Source: Struthidea cinerea (lineage: Eukaryota > Chordata > Aves > Passeriformes > Corcoracidae). From it: DNA of 64,000 bases. Where the stretch lies: positions 939,971 through 1,003,970 of the forward strand of contig VZTI01004399.1 of assembly GCA_013397865.1 (NCBI GenBank), read 5' to 3'. The translations under genes were made by a program, and so were the position numbers. The number at the start of each line of letters is the position of its first letter. Positions within the stretch are counted from its first letter, which is position 1. Positions 12,801 through 25,200 of this stretch are shown here, piece after piece. Under the pieces are notes generated by a model. The model ran no database searches and had not been told where the DNA came from. It was given only the letters and a program-made list of their open reading frames with translations.

Positions 12801-15800
12801 GGGAAGCTTCTTTATGTTCATTTTCAAAGTGCAAAAACCTTTAGAACAATACAGAGCATTACTCTTAAATTTTTGCATTGTTGGTAAACCCTCTGGAACT
12901 TTTGAAACTTATGTTAAAATACCAGCTACCTGAAGTAGGGACAAGGGCCTCCTGTGTCCCAGTGATTTGCTGAGAAACCAAATGTTCCAACATTTGAACA
13001 GTCAAATAGTTCTGCACTGTGTTCGGTATCCTGAGCCTCAGGGATGTATGTATCTTAGAAAAGTACTTGAGACATACTATTTCAAAGTCTTTTGCTAGGT
13101 CATTGTCAGGCTCTTGACCTTCATATACTTTATCCTGGTATTTTTAAATTTGTTTGCTTCTTTTCTCGCTATATTTTTATGCTTGCTTTCTTCTTTTCTC
13201 CCCACGCCAAAAAAAAAGACTTTATCTTACAATTATAAAAACACTTTTTTCAAGCCAGCTAGAAAAAAATAAAAGTACATTAGTGGATCAGTAATCAACT
13301 GCATCTATTTTTCATTTTCCAAACTGTTTTTCAAAAAGATGAAATTAATAACTGGGAGATAATTTTCTGTAGTTTTATAGGGGTAGAGGAATTTGAAACA
13401 GAACTTTCCAAAGCACTCGGTGTTCACTATTTTTGTAACTCTGGATGTTCATGAGGGTTTTAATTATGAGAAATTGGATATGATTGGGAAACATTAGATA
13501 TATTCTAACATCCCACACTGAGACTTCTTCAGAGACCTACAGAAGTTGGTGGCACTTCGGAGTAGGACTAGTAAGTCCCACTACGCAGCCTCAGAGTTGT
13601 AGATTTGTCTTTGCCAAGAGGGGTGGATGTATTTCTCTTTCCTTCTTCTTGCAGTATGCAGTCTTCTTGTCTTAGAAGCCATAGGTGATGTTACTTGAAA
13701 AGAGAATGCATTGGAAATTGCACTGCTAGGAGAATCTAAGTGCAGAGTGAACCTGTGCTGTGTATTAACTTGATGTGCTAAAAGAGATTAGGAGGTCCAT
13801 GCTGCTGTATGGTGGCACTGGGACAAGAAGAATTAGCAGTTTGATGGGGACATCAAATACCCATGAGTTGTAACATACCAAGAGAAAACCGATGGAGATA
13901 GTGGTGCTTTCAGTTTGAGCAGTGATGTTGGTGTAAAAGCTTGTAAGAGCAGATCTTTCAAACAAATCATTGCTTTTGGAAATAGCTATTTTACATAAGC
14001 ATCCTATGTAGTGCGCAATTTAAGGTTTTGTTTAGATTCTTACAAGCATTTGGGGTTTTTCAAAGCAAAAATGTTTTGTAGTAAATTATTAAGCTAAAGG
14101 TTTTTAAAGATTCGGAATGGAATCGTTTGACATGCAAATCAACAGCAATACAGACCTGCATTCTCTTCTGCATCTTGAAAGTTACCTCCTCAGTTTTTCC
14201 TGTGCAGAGCAGTTTTCTCATAATTCATTTTGTTTCCTTGTGGAAGAAACAATCTTGAATCTCTCAAGTGCATACAGTTAAAATATTTGGGGATATGCTG
14301 TGTGCAGGATATAATTATTTTCTCCTCCACTTTCTCCTATTTTTTACTTACTTATTTTATTAATTTAGGAGTTTAGCTTAGTGGAAAATGTTCAGAATTT
14401 TGTTTACTTAACGAAGTTTGGGAAAGGAGGTAGCTGAGAACTTTGCATTTTGACTAGGCAAAGAAAAGAAGGTGGCATTCTGTAGACACATTTTTTTAGT
14501 TTGAAAAATAGTGTTTACAAAGACAGGTGTTACACAGAAAGGGACTGGAAGAAGTGCCTTTGGAAAGCTTTGTAAATGTCCCTTCCTAACCTTCCATATT
14601 ATTAGTGTGATTGCTTAGGCCTTAAGGCAACATTTTTAAATTCCTTTCATTCTCCTGTATTCCAGCTTTTAATTTCAAACCAGCTTTGTGGGAGAGAGTT
14701 GCTCATATATACATTAAACAACCTTATATTTATTTCTTAACATCAGACAAGAAAAAATGCCAAAATGTTTTCTTCTAAAAGTTGTTAAGACAGAGGAAGC
14801 AAAAAGGGCTTTGATAAAATGGCTACTTTTAATAGGTCGTTGAGACTTTACCTCAAAAGAACAGATAAGAATTGCTTACGTGAATAAAGGAGCTCCCATC
14901 TGCTATAAAATACAGGTTTCTCTGAGTCTGTGCTGTGAAATTCTGCAAGTTACCAAGAACAAAGTTAACTGGTAAAGTCCTCAAAAGAGTCAGGCAAAGG
15001 GCTCTCGGAGCACTTGGTGTGACAACCTGCATTTGATGGCTGAAACCTTGAAAATTAGTAAAGAGTATTCTGATATTTCATACACTCTTACATCTAGAGG
15101 TACTGCTGGTGTTACTTACCATGTACAAGCATTAGAGAAAATTTACCATATTCTGTAATAGTTAGCTAATCCTAGGGAAGCTTTGCAGGTCTACTAAAGA
15201 ATTTTTAATTTCGGTTGAATTAAGCAATAGTAAAAATATAATCCCGTTTCTTCATTTATCAAGATCCTAAAATTTTTACTGATTGCAGTTATTCAGCTTT
15301 TCCAAAAATATAATAAATATGTTGGCTTGATTATGTTTTTTATTGTGCACACTGGTATTTTTCCTAAGGTAATCTTTCTTCAAAATGATGATTGTTATGT
15401 AGGTCATAGTGAAGTTACACATGGTTGGGTTTCAAACCTGGTCTCTTTGATCAGGGTAACCTGGCTAGCTAGTTTCCTCTTGATGCTAAACTTCTACTTG
15501 TATTAAAATCAAAAGCTGTATAGCAAGTAAATATATTTGAATATAGCATTTCAAAACAAGTACAGATTTTGTACTGTTTTAAGTCAAATATTTGGTTATT
15601 TGCTTTATATGGGCAGAGAAAAATGAGATTTAGTACAGCTATATATAGGAAGCCAGTAGAAATGAATATACTTACCAACATTAATATTGTTCACTTCTTT
15701 AATCTAGTGAACTATTATACAAAAAACCCCAAACCCTAGTTTGTTGTATTCAGTAGAGCAATAGTGATTTATATCAGATGTTACCAAAGGTTTGTTTTTA

Positions 15801-16075
15801 TGGCTATTACAGCATACTGGCAACTTGATACAGCCTCCTGACATAAAAATATCTTACTTTTTGTCATCCAGATAGCAGGACCTCAGAGACACTTTAACTA
15901 GAAATAAATTCATTTGTACTGATGACCTCTGCAGTCTTCTGAGATAGCTGTGATGGCAGAAGTATGTAAAGTTTATTACACTAACAAGATAGTGTTGGGT
16001 ACAGATGAATAACACTCAAGTCAGCCTTTCTTTGCACAAATCTGACCTTGTTTGAATTGTTCCTTAGATGAGAAA

Positions 16076-16101
16076 AGTAAATGCAGGGACATGCATTTAC
16101 T
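16076..16101. repeat. Inverted repeat, 10-bp arms
   Basis: AGTAAATGCA (16076-16085) pairs perfectly with TGCATTTACT (16092-16101) around a GGGACA hexaloop. This is a short potential hairpin in the long intron. Confidence 0.75.
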
Positions 16102-16918
16102 GCAGGGAGCCAGCTTTTAACATTCTTCTTGGATTATGGAAACACTTCGTGTTCTGGAGCTCAAAAAAGAAACAGGGAGATTTAGTGTCAAATGTTATTG
16201 CCTCTAGGTTGGTCTGTCCTACAAAAACTGAGTAATTAATTTGTTCAGGCCAAAGCAATATACCTGTATCTTAACACAGGGAGCACGTTTCTTTCCTTTA
16301 GAAGGAAATCCTACTTAAGAAAACACATCTTTTAATATAAGCAGTTTAAAAAGGTCTTATTTTCATATGCTTTATGCCTCAAAATACATGAAGAGTTAAA
16401 TGCAGGCAGAGAAGGAACAAAGGCGGTTGAAACAAAGAAAATTGAATTACACAGATCAGGTGGCTATAAATTAAGACTTGAAACTACTTATTGGAGCCAG
16501 TGAGATGAAAGAGACATGAAAAAATATGAAAAAAAAGATGCAAAAGGGGATGTTCTTGCATGCAGGACTGGACAGCTTAGTAAAGCCAAAGAAGGCAAGA
16601 AAGCAAAAATACACTTCAAAAAAAGTAATAGGAAGGATGCATTTGAAAGATTTGAATCAAGAAAACAATAATATGAAATAGAGTAGACCAGAAGATTAAA
16701 AGAAGCAATATTGTCCTTCAAAGGGTTTGAATGACTAGGAGTCTGAAGAGGAAATCTCAGGTATACCTGTACCTACTGCAGCATGTACACAAAAAGAACT
16801 CGCTTGACCCAAATCTGCCTTGCAAACAAGTTTTGGCTGCAAACATTTGAATTATGTTGCCCTTATGTAAAGGCACCTTTCACTGGCAATCAAGTATGTC
16901 TTACAATACTGGTTCTTT

Positions 16919-16938
16919 GGGGGGGGCGGGGGAAAGGG
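16919..16938 (+). other. G-run cluster with G-quadruplex potential
   Basis: Runs of eight, five and three G separated by C and AAA lie on the transcript strand. Splitting the eight-G run gives four G3 tracts with short loops, which fits the usual quadruplex pattern. The function is unknown. Confidence 0.6.
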
Positions 16939-18248
16939 TTGACTGAAAAATCTACCTCTGTATCACTAGACTTATTGAACTTCCAATTGCTGGGTAGTTT
17001 GAGATTTTTTTGTGATAGTTTCTCATCCTGTCCTGGTCATTAATGTGACTCTTCATTTGATTTAGGAACTGCATGGAAAGAGAATAAAAATGTAGGTAAT
17101 GAAAAATCAGTTTTCTGTCTTTCCTTGTAAGAAAGTTGCAAATAATGGATGTTTATTAAAGATCCTCTTGTGACATGGATCAACTTCCAGTTTTTAGATT
17201 TTCTGCAAAGAAAGGTAGGCCTAAAAACTGCTGCTGAGGTATCTGAGCAGGTTGGATTTTTCTGGAAGCTGATAGAGCTTTGTTGGTCCATGTAGACAGT
17301 TTCAGAAAACTGTTTTTGTTTGTCTTGCTACCAGCATAAGCAGTACTTCTATAAAAGGTAGTACTTCCTGGGCTCTTGGAAACACTCAGTGTCTAAGAAG
17401 CTCAGACAGGTGAAAACAGCATAATTATTCTGGGTAAATTCAACTGGCTCACAGGGAAGCCCAGGCCACTTCCCAGTCTTGCAACCAGAGAACAGGGAAT
17501 GCCTTGCTTGCTTGGAAAAAGTGACAACCAGCAGCACCATATCTGGGAGGCTTCGAAAGAAACAGAGATGCAGATGATCCAGTATGTGTTCCATTCATTT
17601 CCTTGAGAGAGGATTTATTATTTTTTGCTACTTTAGCCTCTGCTAGTTCTTCAAGTGCAGTAAGTACAGAATGAACACTGTTTTGTGCCAGTGTAAGCAT
17701 ATTTACATTTGGGCTTCTGCCACCGAAACTCCTTTTTACAGGAAATCAGATCTCGTGTTTCTGTTCACGCATAAGTTTCTCTTGGCTTAAGCTTATGAAA
17801 AATATATACAGTTGCATATTGTCCATTAGAAAAATAAAAGTAAAGTTTGAAATAGGTGACTGAAAACAAAGTATAAATCCAAAGAGCAAAATGGTGCATT
17901 CTGTAGGTTTCTAAGACAAAATATCTGGGTTAGGAGAAGAAAACTGAGGAACCAAAGCCTCATATATATAAATGCGTATGCATTTTTTCATATTCTTGTT
18001 AAGCCATTTGTTTTGATGTCATCATGTATTATTTTCTTTAAAGGAATCTGGCATGTGAAATGCATGTATATCCATGCCTTAGCTAAAAATGAATTTAAAC
18101 TGTTTGTCTATCAGCAGTAGCATTAGAAATTCAGGTATTTTTGCATAAGTATTTTGCATAAGGACTAAGGAAATAATTCTAAGAACCTGTTGTGTGGAGT
18201 CTTTCTGAATTTTATATTTTAATTTCCTGAAATGGTTTTTGTCTGGTT

Positions 18249-18276
18249 TTTGTTGTTGTGGTTGTTGTTGTTGTTG
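18249..18276. repeat. (GTT)n trinucleotide microsatellite
   Basis: Imperfect GTT repeat, interrupted once by GTG. It translates as poly-glutamine on the minus strand, but the surrounding frame has no recognisable protein, so it is not coding. Confidence 0.9.
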
Positions 18277-19215
18277 CTTGCTCAAAGAGCTGGCAGGGTA
18301 AGTGGCAGCTGTAAACTTAAGGCTAGGCTGCAAAGTTTTTCTTCTAAAGCCTTTCTTTCATGTTTAGCCAAGTGAGAGACATGGAGTGAAATGTAAACTC
18401 TGGTTCGCCGTTTCCTCATGGCCATCTCTCCTGGTGAGCAGCTGAAGGGGCAGAAGGGGGGCTGAAGCTGCCTAACCACAAGGACCTGGAAGGCGCCGGC
18501 CATGAGCCGCGGCTCCAGGTTGCTCAGAGGAGGAGGAATGTGAAGATGGTGCTTGAGGACTCTTGATCCTGTGCTCCTGAAAGCAGCCCTCCCCATTGCA
18601 CCCGCACTTTCTCATTTCATCCTCCCCCGGGAGAGAAGGAAAAGTCATCCACTTCCCATCTCAGTCATTTAACTACTTCTCTTCAATCCCTGGCAGTCCA
18701 ACTGGGAATTGTGTTTTGTTGAACTTTGTTTTATTTGGAATTATGGACTGGAACGATTTCTATTTAACGTGGGAAACAAGCTTTGCAGAAACTCAACCTA
18801 TACACTGGGAAAGGAACTTCCTATAAAACATAAACAGATGTTTGTGCTTTTGTATGCAGATTTGCTTGTGGGAGCCTTTGTGATAAACTGCATAAACGCA
18901 ATATGGAGTTCTAACAACTAAATGATGACTAGTAAGTTTGGTCGCTTTGACATGATCTGCCCTGGTACTCCCGGCTTGTTTTGATTTTGTGTGTTTTTAA
19001 AGAGATTTTTTTTTCCAACTGTATTTTATACACAAAGCTGATCTAAAACTTATTCCTCAGTGTGGGGACATAGAAAGCGTTCTCCCAGGACAATGGGGTG
19101 ATTCCTGGGAGAAGTCAAACTATTACCTCCAGTGCAAGAGAGATTCCTGTGTCCTGTAGTAGCCATAATTGCTTGGGGCCTGCTTTCTGTCAAGTAATTA
19201 TTGGCTTCTAATCCT

Positions 19216-19236
19216 TTTGTTTGTTTGTTTGTTTGT
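19216..19236. repeat. (GTTT)n tetranucleotide repeat
   Basis: About five GTTT units in the long intron. Confidence 0.85.
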
Positions 19237-19411
19237 TATTGAGATGGAAAGGGATAAGCAAGCAGTGTTTCCTCTCCTGTTTAGAGGTGTTTCTTTTTGC
19301 TTCCTCTCCCCCACAGTTCTCTATTCGCACTTGTTCTTACCCCATCTACACTGACTGCTTCCTTCGTTCTGTCTGTTTACTCTGCAGAGCACATAAAACT
19401 AAAAAATACAT

Positions 19412-19430
19412 ACATATATATATATATATA
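19412..19430. repeat. (TA)n dinucleotide repeat
   Basis: Alternating AT tract of about 19 bases, a common intronic microsatellite. Confidence 0.85.
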
Positions 19431-21149
19431 ATTTTTTAATTCTTCTGTTCATTATTTTTCCCTCACTCAGTTGAGGCCCACAAAATTCTCTAGTTGGTGT
19501 CTTCTTCCATATACAGGTTTGTACATAGTGTGTCATCATTGTGCACTGATGCAATTAAGCGTGATCATGAAGAAAAACATTATTTGCTTCAGTCTGGAAA
19601 TCACCAATTGTGAACAATTTTTTGGATCCTGCTAATAGAATATTTTTCATATTCATCCTGGATACAATAGAATGCACTTTGACTTTCCTGTATTAGTATG
19701 TAAATCATACTCCTCTGTACCTGTGTATATACATATGGTTTTCCTTTGACTGTTTGGTATAGAAAAAAAACTACTAGCCAAGTTAATCTTTGAGATGTTA
19801 TTTATCCATATGAGACATTATTAATATGCATGGACAAAAATTAAAGCTGTCCAAACAAATTGGATTATATTGAAAGACAAAATTTTGTTAAATGTGAAAT
19901 ACATTATCATAACTCTGTCTTCTGCCCAATGGACAGACTCAAAGTGATAATTCCTTCTGAGAATTTCCTTACATTGTGTGTGACCTCTTGAGATATTACA
20001 AGTGCAACTCCAATTTACTGTCTGATCTGGTGGAGGACTTGAGAGGAGAGACATACTGTGGGGTAGATGTGGCAAATAATATCAGCAACATTGAATTTCA
20101 TTAAAATTTGCCTGTTCCATATGGGCTGGCATCAAAGATGTGAAATGCTGTGCTCTGTGTGACTATAAAGGCTGCCTTTGCTTTGGAAAGACTCTATTAG
20201 TAATGCAGATTACTGCCGTTTGCGTCGCTAAGGGGGTGAGCACCCCTCCAGGATTTTAAATTTGGAGAAAAGAGAGTTTTGAAGGCAGTAGCCCTAACTC
20301 TAGAGTTGTAGAGTTTTATGACTCTGTCTTGCAAAATTTGGAGGCACAGGCTGAGCAGTTAAAAATTAATACCTGCAATGTATGTAAGGGAGGGTGACAG
20401 TGTTAAATTGCAATCCTTCTGATACACATTCAAGAGCAGCACCAAAGATCTATAGTTTTCAGATATTGTGGAGGAATCAAGTGAAGGAAACCCAAGGATG
20501 TACACCTTCAACAGATCTTTTCCAGTAATTCTTATTAGCTGTGGTTTTAAATAAATAATTGAATTAAAAGAGTTGCTCCGGGATGAAATATCTCATTTTT
20601 AATAAATTGAGATTTGTTTTTCAAGCTGGAAAACACCTCCATTATGTCCTCATCCTTATTACTCTCTGCTCATGAGGTAAATAAGGTGAAGAAGATAATA
20701 AGAAAGGCAGTAAAAAGGCCTTAAAGGTCTTACAGCAAATTTGTTATTCCAGTGTTGCATTTTCTTGCAAGATTGTTCTGCCAGATCTCTCAAGTGGTCA
20801 GGTTGCTTTCCAGTTTGCTTGCTTTGTTTTTTTTTAATGTTTAATCTTAGTGAATTAGTACATGAGGGTTAAAGTATTATGTTTCTCTGCCTCTCCTGTG
20901 TCTAGCAACATTGTAGCAGTATTAAAAATGATAATGAGACTTAGAGGGATCTTAAGACTGCATAGAACTGAAGCTCTTCCTACATGTGTGGGTAAAATCA
21001 ATAGAATCGTTGCAATAAAATATGTGTATAATTTTATCGCAATTTCATACTTTGCAGTTTCGTTCATACTCTCCAAAAATATAATATAAATTCTGTTTGG
21101 TAATGCTCATCTAATTCTAATGTTTTATTATTTTTTTCTTCCTCTTTAG

Positions 21150-21425
21150 GGTGTACCTCAGTTACCGTGTGCCAAAGCATTGTATAACTACGAGGGAAAA
21201 GAACCTGGAGATCTTAAATTCAGTAAAGGAGACATCATCATTTTACGTCGACAGGTGGATGAAAATTGGTATCATGGAGAAGTCAATGGCATCCATGGCT
21301 TTTTCCCTACCAATTTTGTTCAGATTATTAAACCTTTACCTCAACCTCCGCCTCAGTGCAAAGCACTTTATGATTTTGAAGTAAAAGACAAGGAAGCTGA
21401 TAAAGACTGTTTACCATTTGCAAAG
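21150..21425 (+). CDS. SH3RF1: SH3RF1 coding exon: SH3-1 and start of SH3-2 (probably exon 3)
   Basis: 276 nt, 92 codons, phase 0 at both ends. It begins GVPQLPCAKALYNY after a TTTAG acceptor and ends PFAK before a GTAAAA donor. Window residues 6-62 form SH3-1, with the ALYNY motif, the acidic RT loop (GKEPGDLKF), the peptide-binding Trp in ENWYHGE and the GFFPTNFV strand. The first half of SH3-2 follows from about residue 70 (CKALYDFE). The match to vertebrate SH3RF1 is near-exact as I remember the human protein, where this segment starts near residue 131. In POSH, SH3-1 and SH3-2 belong to the scaffold of this E3 ligase that organises Rac1-MLK-MKK-JNK signalling. The N-terminal RING (about 130 residues) is missing because its exon is upstream of the window. 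The paralogues SH3RF2 and SH3RF3 are less similar in the linkers that follow. Confidence 0.97.
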
Positions 21426-22163
21426 GTAAAAAGAGAATAGAATTACTATGTTCTTTTAATAATTTCATTCACTTGGGTAAGAAATAATACAACTGTTTTG
21501 TAGTCTTATCTGCATTTCTTATTGGAGCTGCACACATATGAAAAGGACAAGTAATTCTGCAAGTATTTCTCCTATATTGATTAGTTTTGCCTTCTCTTTC
21601 TAAATTACATAAAATTTCTATGAGGTTTTATTTCTGAGAATGCAGTTTTTCATAATTGCAGTAGTGATGTCCTTAATTTATGAGAAATAACCTATGTTGT
21701 GAATTAAAAACATTCCGTCTTCTGAAGAACCACTCAAATTGTAGATGTGAAAGAAGTCATATCACTAGCAATGTTCTTAAGTAGTTGAGTAGAAAAACAG
21801 CATCTAGGGAAGCTTAGGTAATGAGTCAGTTGAGAAGGAAAATGGTTGTGGTTCTGTTGATTATTGCCAAGGAATTAAAGGGGGGGCTGATGAGTAACAT
21901 GGACTGAAAGTGACAGGAAGACTGGCACTAAGGACGAAGTCAGATCACTGAGATGTGGGCAGTTACTTGAACTCTGACAAAATAGGAAAAGGAACAGCTT
22001 GAACTGACTTCAACCCCAAAAGTGGCATGTTCCTCTTACAGAGTGCCTTTTCTGCAGTTCTTGTCCATGTCCTGCCTTCTCTGATTACCCCTGTGTTATG
22101 GAGGAAAATTAAATGAGAAGTTAAATTAGAGCAGGGAGACATAATCACTGCATGTTCACACAG
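21426..22163 (+). other. SH3RF1: SH3RF1 intron splitting SH3-2 (738 bp)
   Basis: Runs from the GTAAAA donor to the TTCACACAG acceptor and interrupts the SH3-2 coding sequence between PFAK and DDVL at a codon boundary. Nothing else is recognised inside. Confidence 0.93.
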
Positions 22164-22259
22164 GATGATGTTCTGACTGTAATTCGCCGTGTGGATGAAA
22201 ACTGGGCAGAAGGAATGCTGGCTGACAAGATAGGAATATTTCCAATTTCATATGTTGAG
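22164..22259 (+). CDS. SH3RF1: SH3RF1 coding exon: C-terminal half of SH3-2
   Basis: 96 nt, 32 codons, phase 0-0. The acceptor is CACACAG and the donor is GAG|GTGAGT. It encodes window residues 93-124, DDVLTVIRRVDENW through IGIFPISYVE. This supplies the n-Src loop, the ligand-binding Trp (ENWAEG) and the FPISYV strand that complete SH3-2. The exon is a multiple of three, so skipping it would keep the frame but destroy the fold of SH3-2. Identity to vertebrate SH3RF1 is essentially complete over this stretch, and the join to the previous exon gives a canonical SH3 sequence, which confirms both splice sites. Confidence 0.97.
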
Positions 22260-25200
22260 GTGAGTAAAGCTGGATCCTCAGTAAGGCTGTGCCCACTGTG
22301 TATTTAATTTTCTGAAAGGAAAAATAATCAGTACTGGTGATGATTCTAAAATAACCTGAGATATAAATAATCTTAGACCTAAAATACTCTTTGGGAAAGT
22401 TAATGGCCTCAGCAGTTGAACCAGTGATTTTCACTTAGCTATTTGACACCTATTTTCATTGAATGGAATTGAAATTAGTGTAATTGGAGGCAGTCACTAT
22501 GTTTTCTTGTTAATACTGCAGTCATGCTGTCAATCCAAACCACACTTAGCCACATAATGAAAGCAGTCAGCATGTCAGAGAAATAGTCAGCTTTGCACTG
22601 TCCCTAATATCCACCTCTCAAAACCAAATTAGCACAACTAGGAAGTCAAAGAATATAGGTTGTTGTGAAACAGGTAAAGGATCACCTTTGTCATCAACAG
22701 AGCCATATATAAAACCTTCTGTATCTTCCTGCATTTCTCATATGTGTTACAATTTATGGTGAGAGGTAGCAGTTGAGAAAATTTCCCCAACCTTTTCAGT
22801 TTTAAGAGTTGAAAGCTGTATCTTTTTTATAGAAAGACACCAGTGATTAGGAACAGTGTGTACAGCCACAACAATAATTTTTCAAATTTTCATTACAGAA
22901 AGATACAAAGGTTTGGAATAGTGTTTGTTCTTTTCTGATAGGTATGCTGTGGATACTTGGTAAGATACACTTCCCTGCACTGACAGTATTTTATGTAAAT
23001 AAATGAGGCAGAATGATGAAAGAAAAATTTATTTTCACATTATTTCTGGAATGAGAAATATGTACTTCAGGTCGCAGAAGAAATGTGTAACCATACTAAG
23101 AATCAAGTCAGATTTTATTAATTCAATTTCTGAAAATGATATGGGAACTTCAAAAAACACTACTGCTTTCAACCAACACAGAATTTATTATTTTTAAAAG
23201 GGAAAAAATATATATTTATTTTTATAGCTTGATGTAAGGATCTGTATACCTGGGGATAGAAAATTCCACATGACTGTAAAAACAAGAAGACCAAAAAAGT
23301 TTCAGCTTGCTTAGTGCAATTTTGGCTTCACTTTAAGAAGTTTTTAAAAGCCAATTTAACAATTTCTTGCCCGTGGGTATTCTTTCCTAGCTTCTTGCAA
23401 TTAACTGCCCCTTCAATTCAACCAGTAAAGCTTTTTGTAGTGTTTTTTCAAACTGAATTACTTAACTTAGCCTTGTGAGAAAAAGCCCTTTCCTAGGGCC
23501 GCCACTTGAGCTGACTTTTTAGCTAACAACTATGTTCCTATCTCTACAAAAGTTGCAAAAAGGAGATACAGTCTTGAAAAATACTATGCAGAAATGAAAG
23601 TCAGAAAATGTATTTGTCTTAATGTTTTCAGACTGATTCCATCAACTAAGAAAATGTATTTTCAATTAACCCTTTTAGAACAGGCAACAACACTTAAGTA
23701 AGTACACATTCTCAAATCCCCACTAAAGTGGAATGGAAAGTCTAGAATGATAAATTGTACCCAAAGAGTTAGTTCAAATCAGATAGGGGGGTTTTTTCAG
23801 TATAAACTAAACTGAAATACATGCTGTGGTGAAGAGCAGTGAGATGTGCAGTAAACTATGGGTTTAAATTTTGAAATGCCTGGTTTCTGAGAGTATATAA
23901 CTAATGGTCTGGAAAATATACAGACACTTGATAGAAACAAGTATAGCAAACCATTCTTACCTATTTTATGAAAGATAATGAAGATGAGAAGTAATTAATA
24001 TTTTTGGAAGATTTTTATATGGTAGTTTTCATTGCATTTCCCAATTCTGTAATCATTGCCTGTTTTTGTTGTAATGACAGACATACCTTTTACCTCGTGT
24101 ATGTTAGTCCACAACTTTTTGTTTAAAAATGTGAATTAGTAGCTCCATTTACTAGAGATTTTCTGAAGTTATTAACTATAAAATGGGCGTAATTTGTGAT
24201 GTTTTTTCTGAAGTATAGGTGTAATAATTGTGATATTTGTTGTACAATGAGGATAAAATTTTAGATAATGTTGAAGTCCATGAAAATCTCTGATTGTATT
24301 TAAGGACAAATTTTGCCCTTTTATGATTCAATGTTTGCTACTCTGATATTTTCTTTTATAACTTTTACTTATTTTATTTGCAGTAATAATAAAACTAAGA
24401 CTGGACACATTTTGAGAAAAATTTTAATAGTGATTCTATTAAAACTATAGTTTGTTAACTGACTCACTACATTCTTTATCTGTAGACACATAACATTGTG
24501 AAAAAATTACTTCTATCTGCAAATAAAAAATAAATAATGCAAACATTGAAAAAAAATAAATTCTACTTTGTAGGAAGTGCTAAACCCAAACTAGCCCTCT
24601 AGTTTTACTAGAGTAAGACCTGATTAATGAATCAAAATTGCTACTCTTTTGACTGTTGGAATTTCAAGGTACTTGCATTAAAACTGGATCAGCCAGGTTC
24701 TTTTGTAGTAATGAGATAAAATGCAGTGAGTTTAGAAAATGTATGATTAAGTTCATAACACTTATATTTATCTCTGTTCCAAAAAGAAAGATTATTCATT
24801 ACTAAATAGATATTATTAGAATTTTTCTGCATAGATCACAGTTCTGGGTACAATATACATTTCTTAGACCTCAAATTGGATGTTTTGATCTAATGAAACA
24901 CTTCATAAACAAATATAAGTGCCCTGAATAGAATAAAAATCAGGGAAAAGGAATCACTTTTCAGTCAAATTGTCAGTAGAAAATAATGTCAGCTTTTGTT
25001 TACCTTTGTGTGAGTGAAGAACACCTGCATTAATTTGTAAAATAAGTATAGCAAAGCACAACTCCAAGAGACCTTTCAATAGTGGTAGTTTCTGCAGACG
25101 GCTGCAGGCAGACGACAGCTGTGTGCTGACCTCAGCCCTGCCGCAGCACCGAGATGCAGCTCAGCCAGCCGCCTCCGTCCTGCCCTGTTTGGAAAGTTCT

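Larger units (their letters stand above)
1..21149 (+). other. SH3RF1: Intron of SH3RF1 (3' portion; 5' end outside window)
   Basis: No exon is visible here. The stretch ends in a pyrimidine-rich tract and TTTAG acceptor at 21149, directly before the SH3-1 exon. In known SH3RF1 genes the preceding exon carries the start codon and the RING finger. No frame here shows the Cys-x-x-Cys RING pattern, so that exon is inferred to lie upstream and the whole stretch is read as one intron. It holds simple repeats (AGGAT, GTT, GTTT, TA, AAG tracts), small GC-richer patches near 11150-11330 and 18420-18620, and no recognised interspersed element. An unannotated non-coding RNA or alternative first exon cannot be excluded. 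Confidence 0.8.

Noticed and set aside
18282..18596. 104-codon minus-strand frame over the GC-rich patch
   Set aside because: Composition follows the GC-rich DNA and no domain is recognised. Kept only as a possible regulatory patch.
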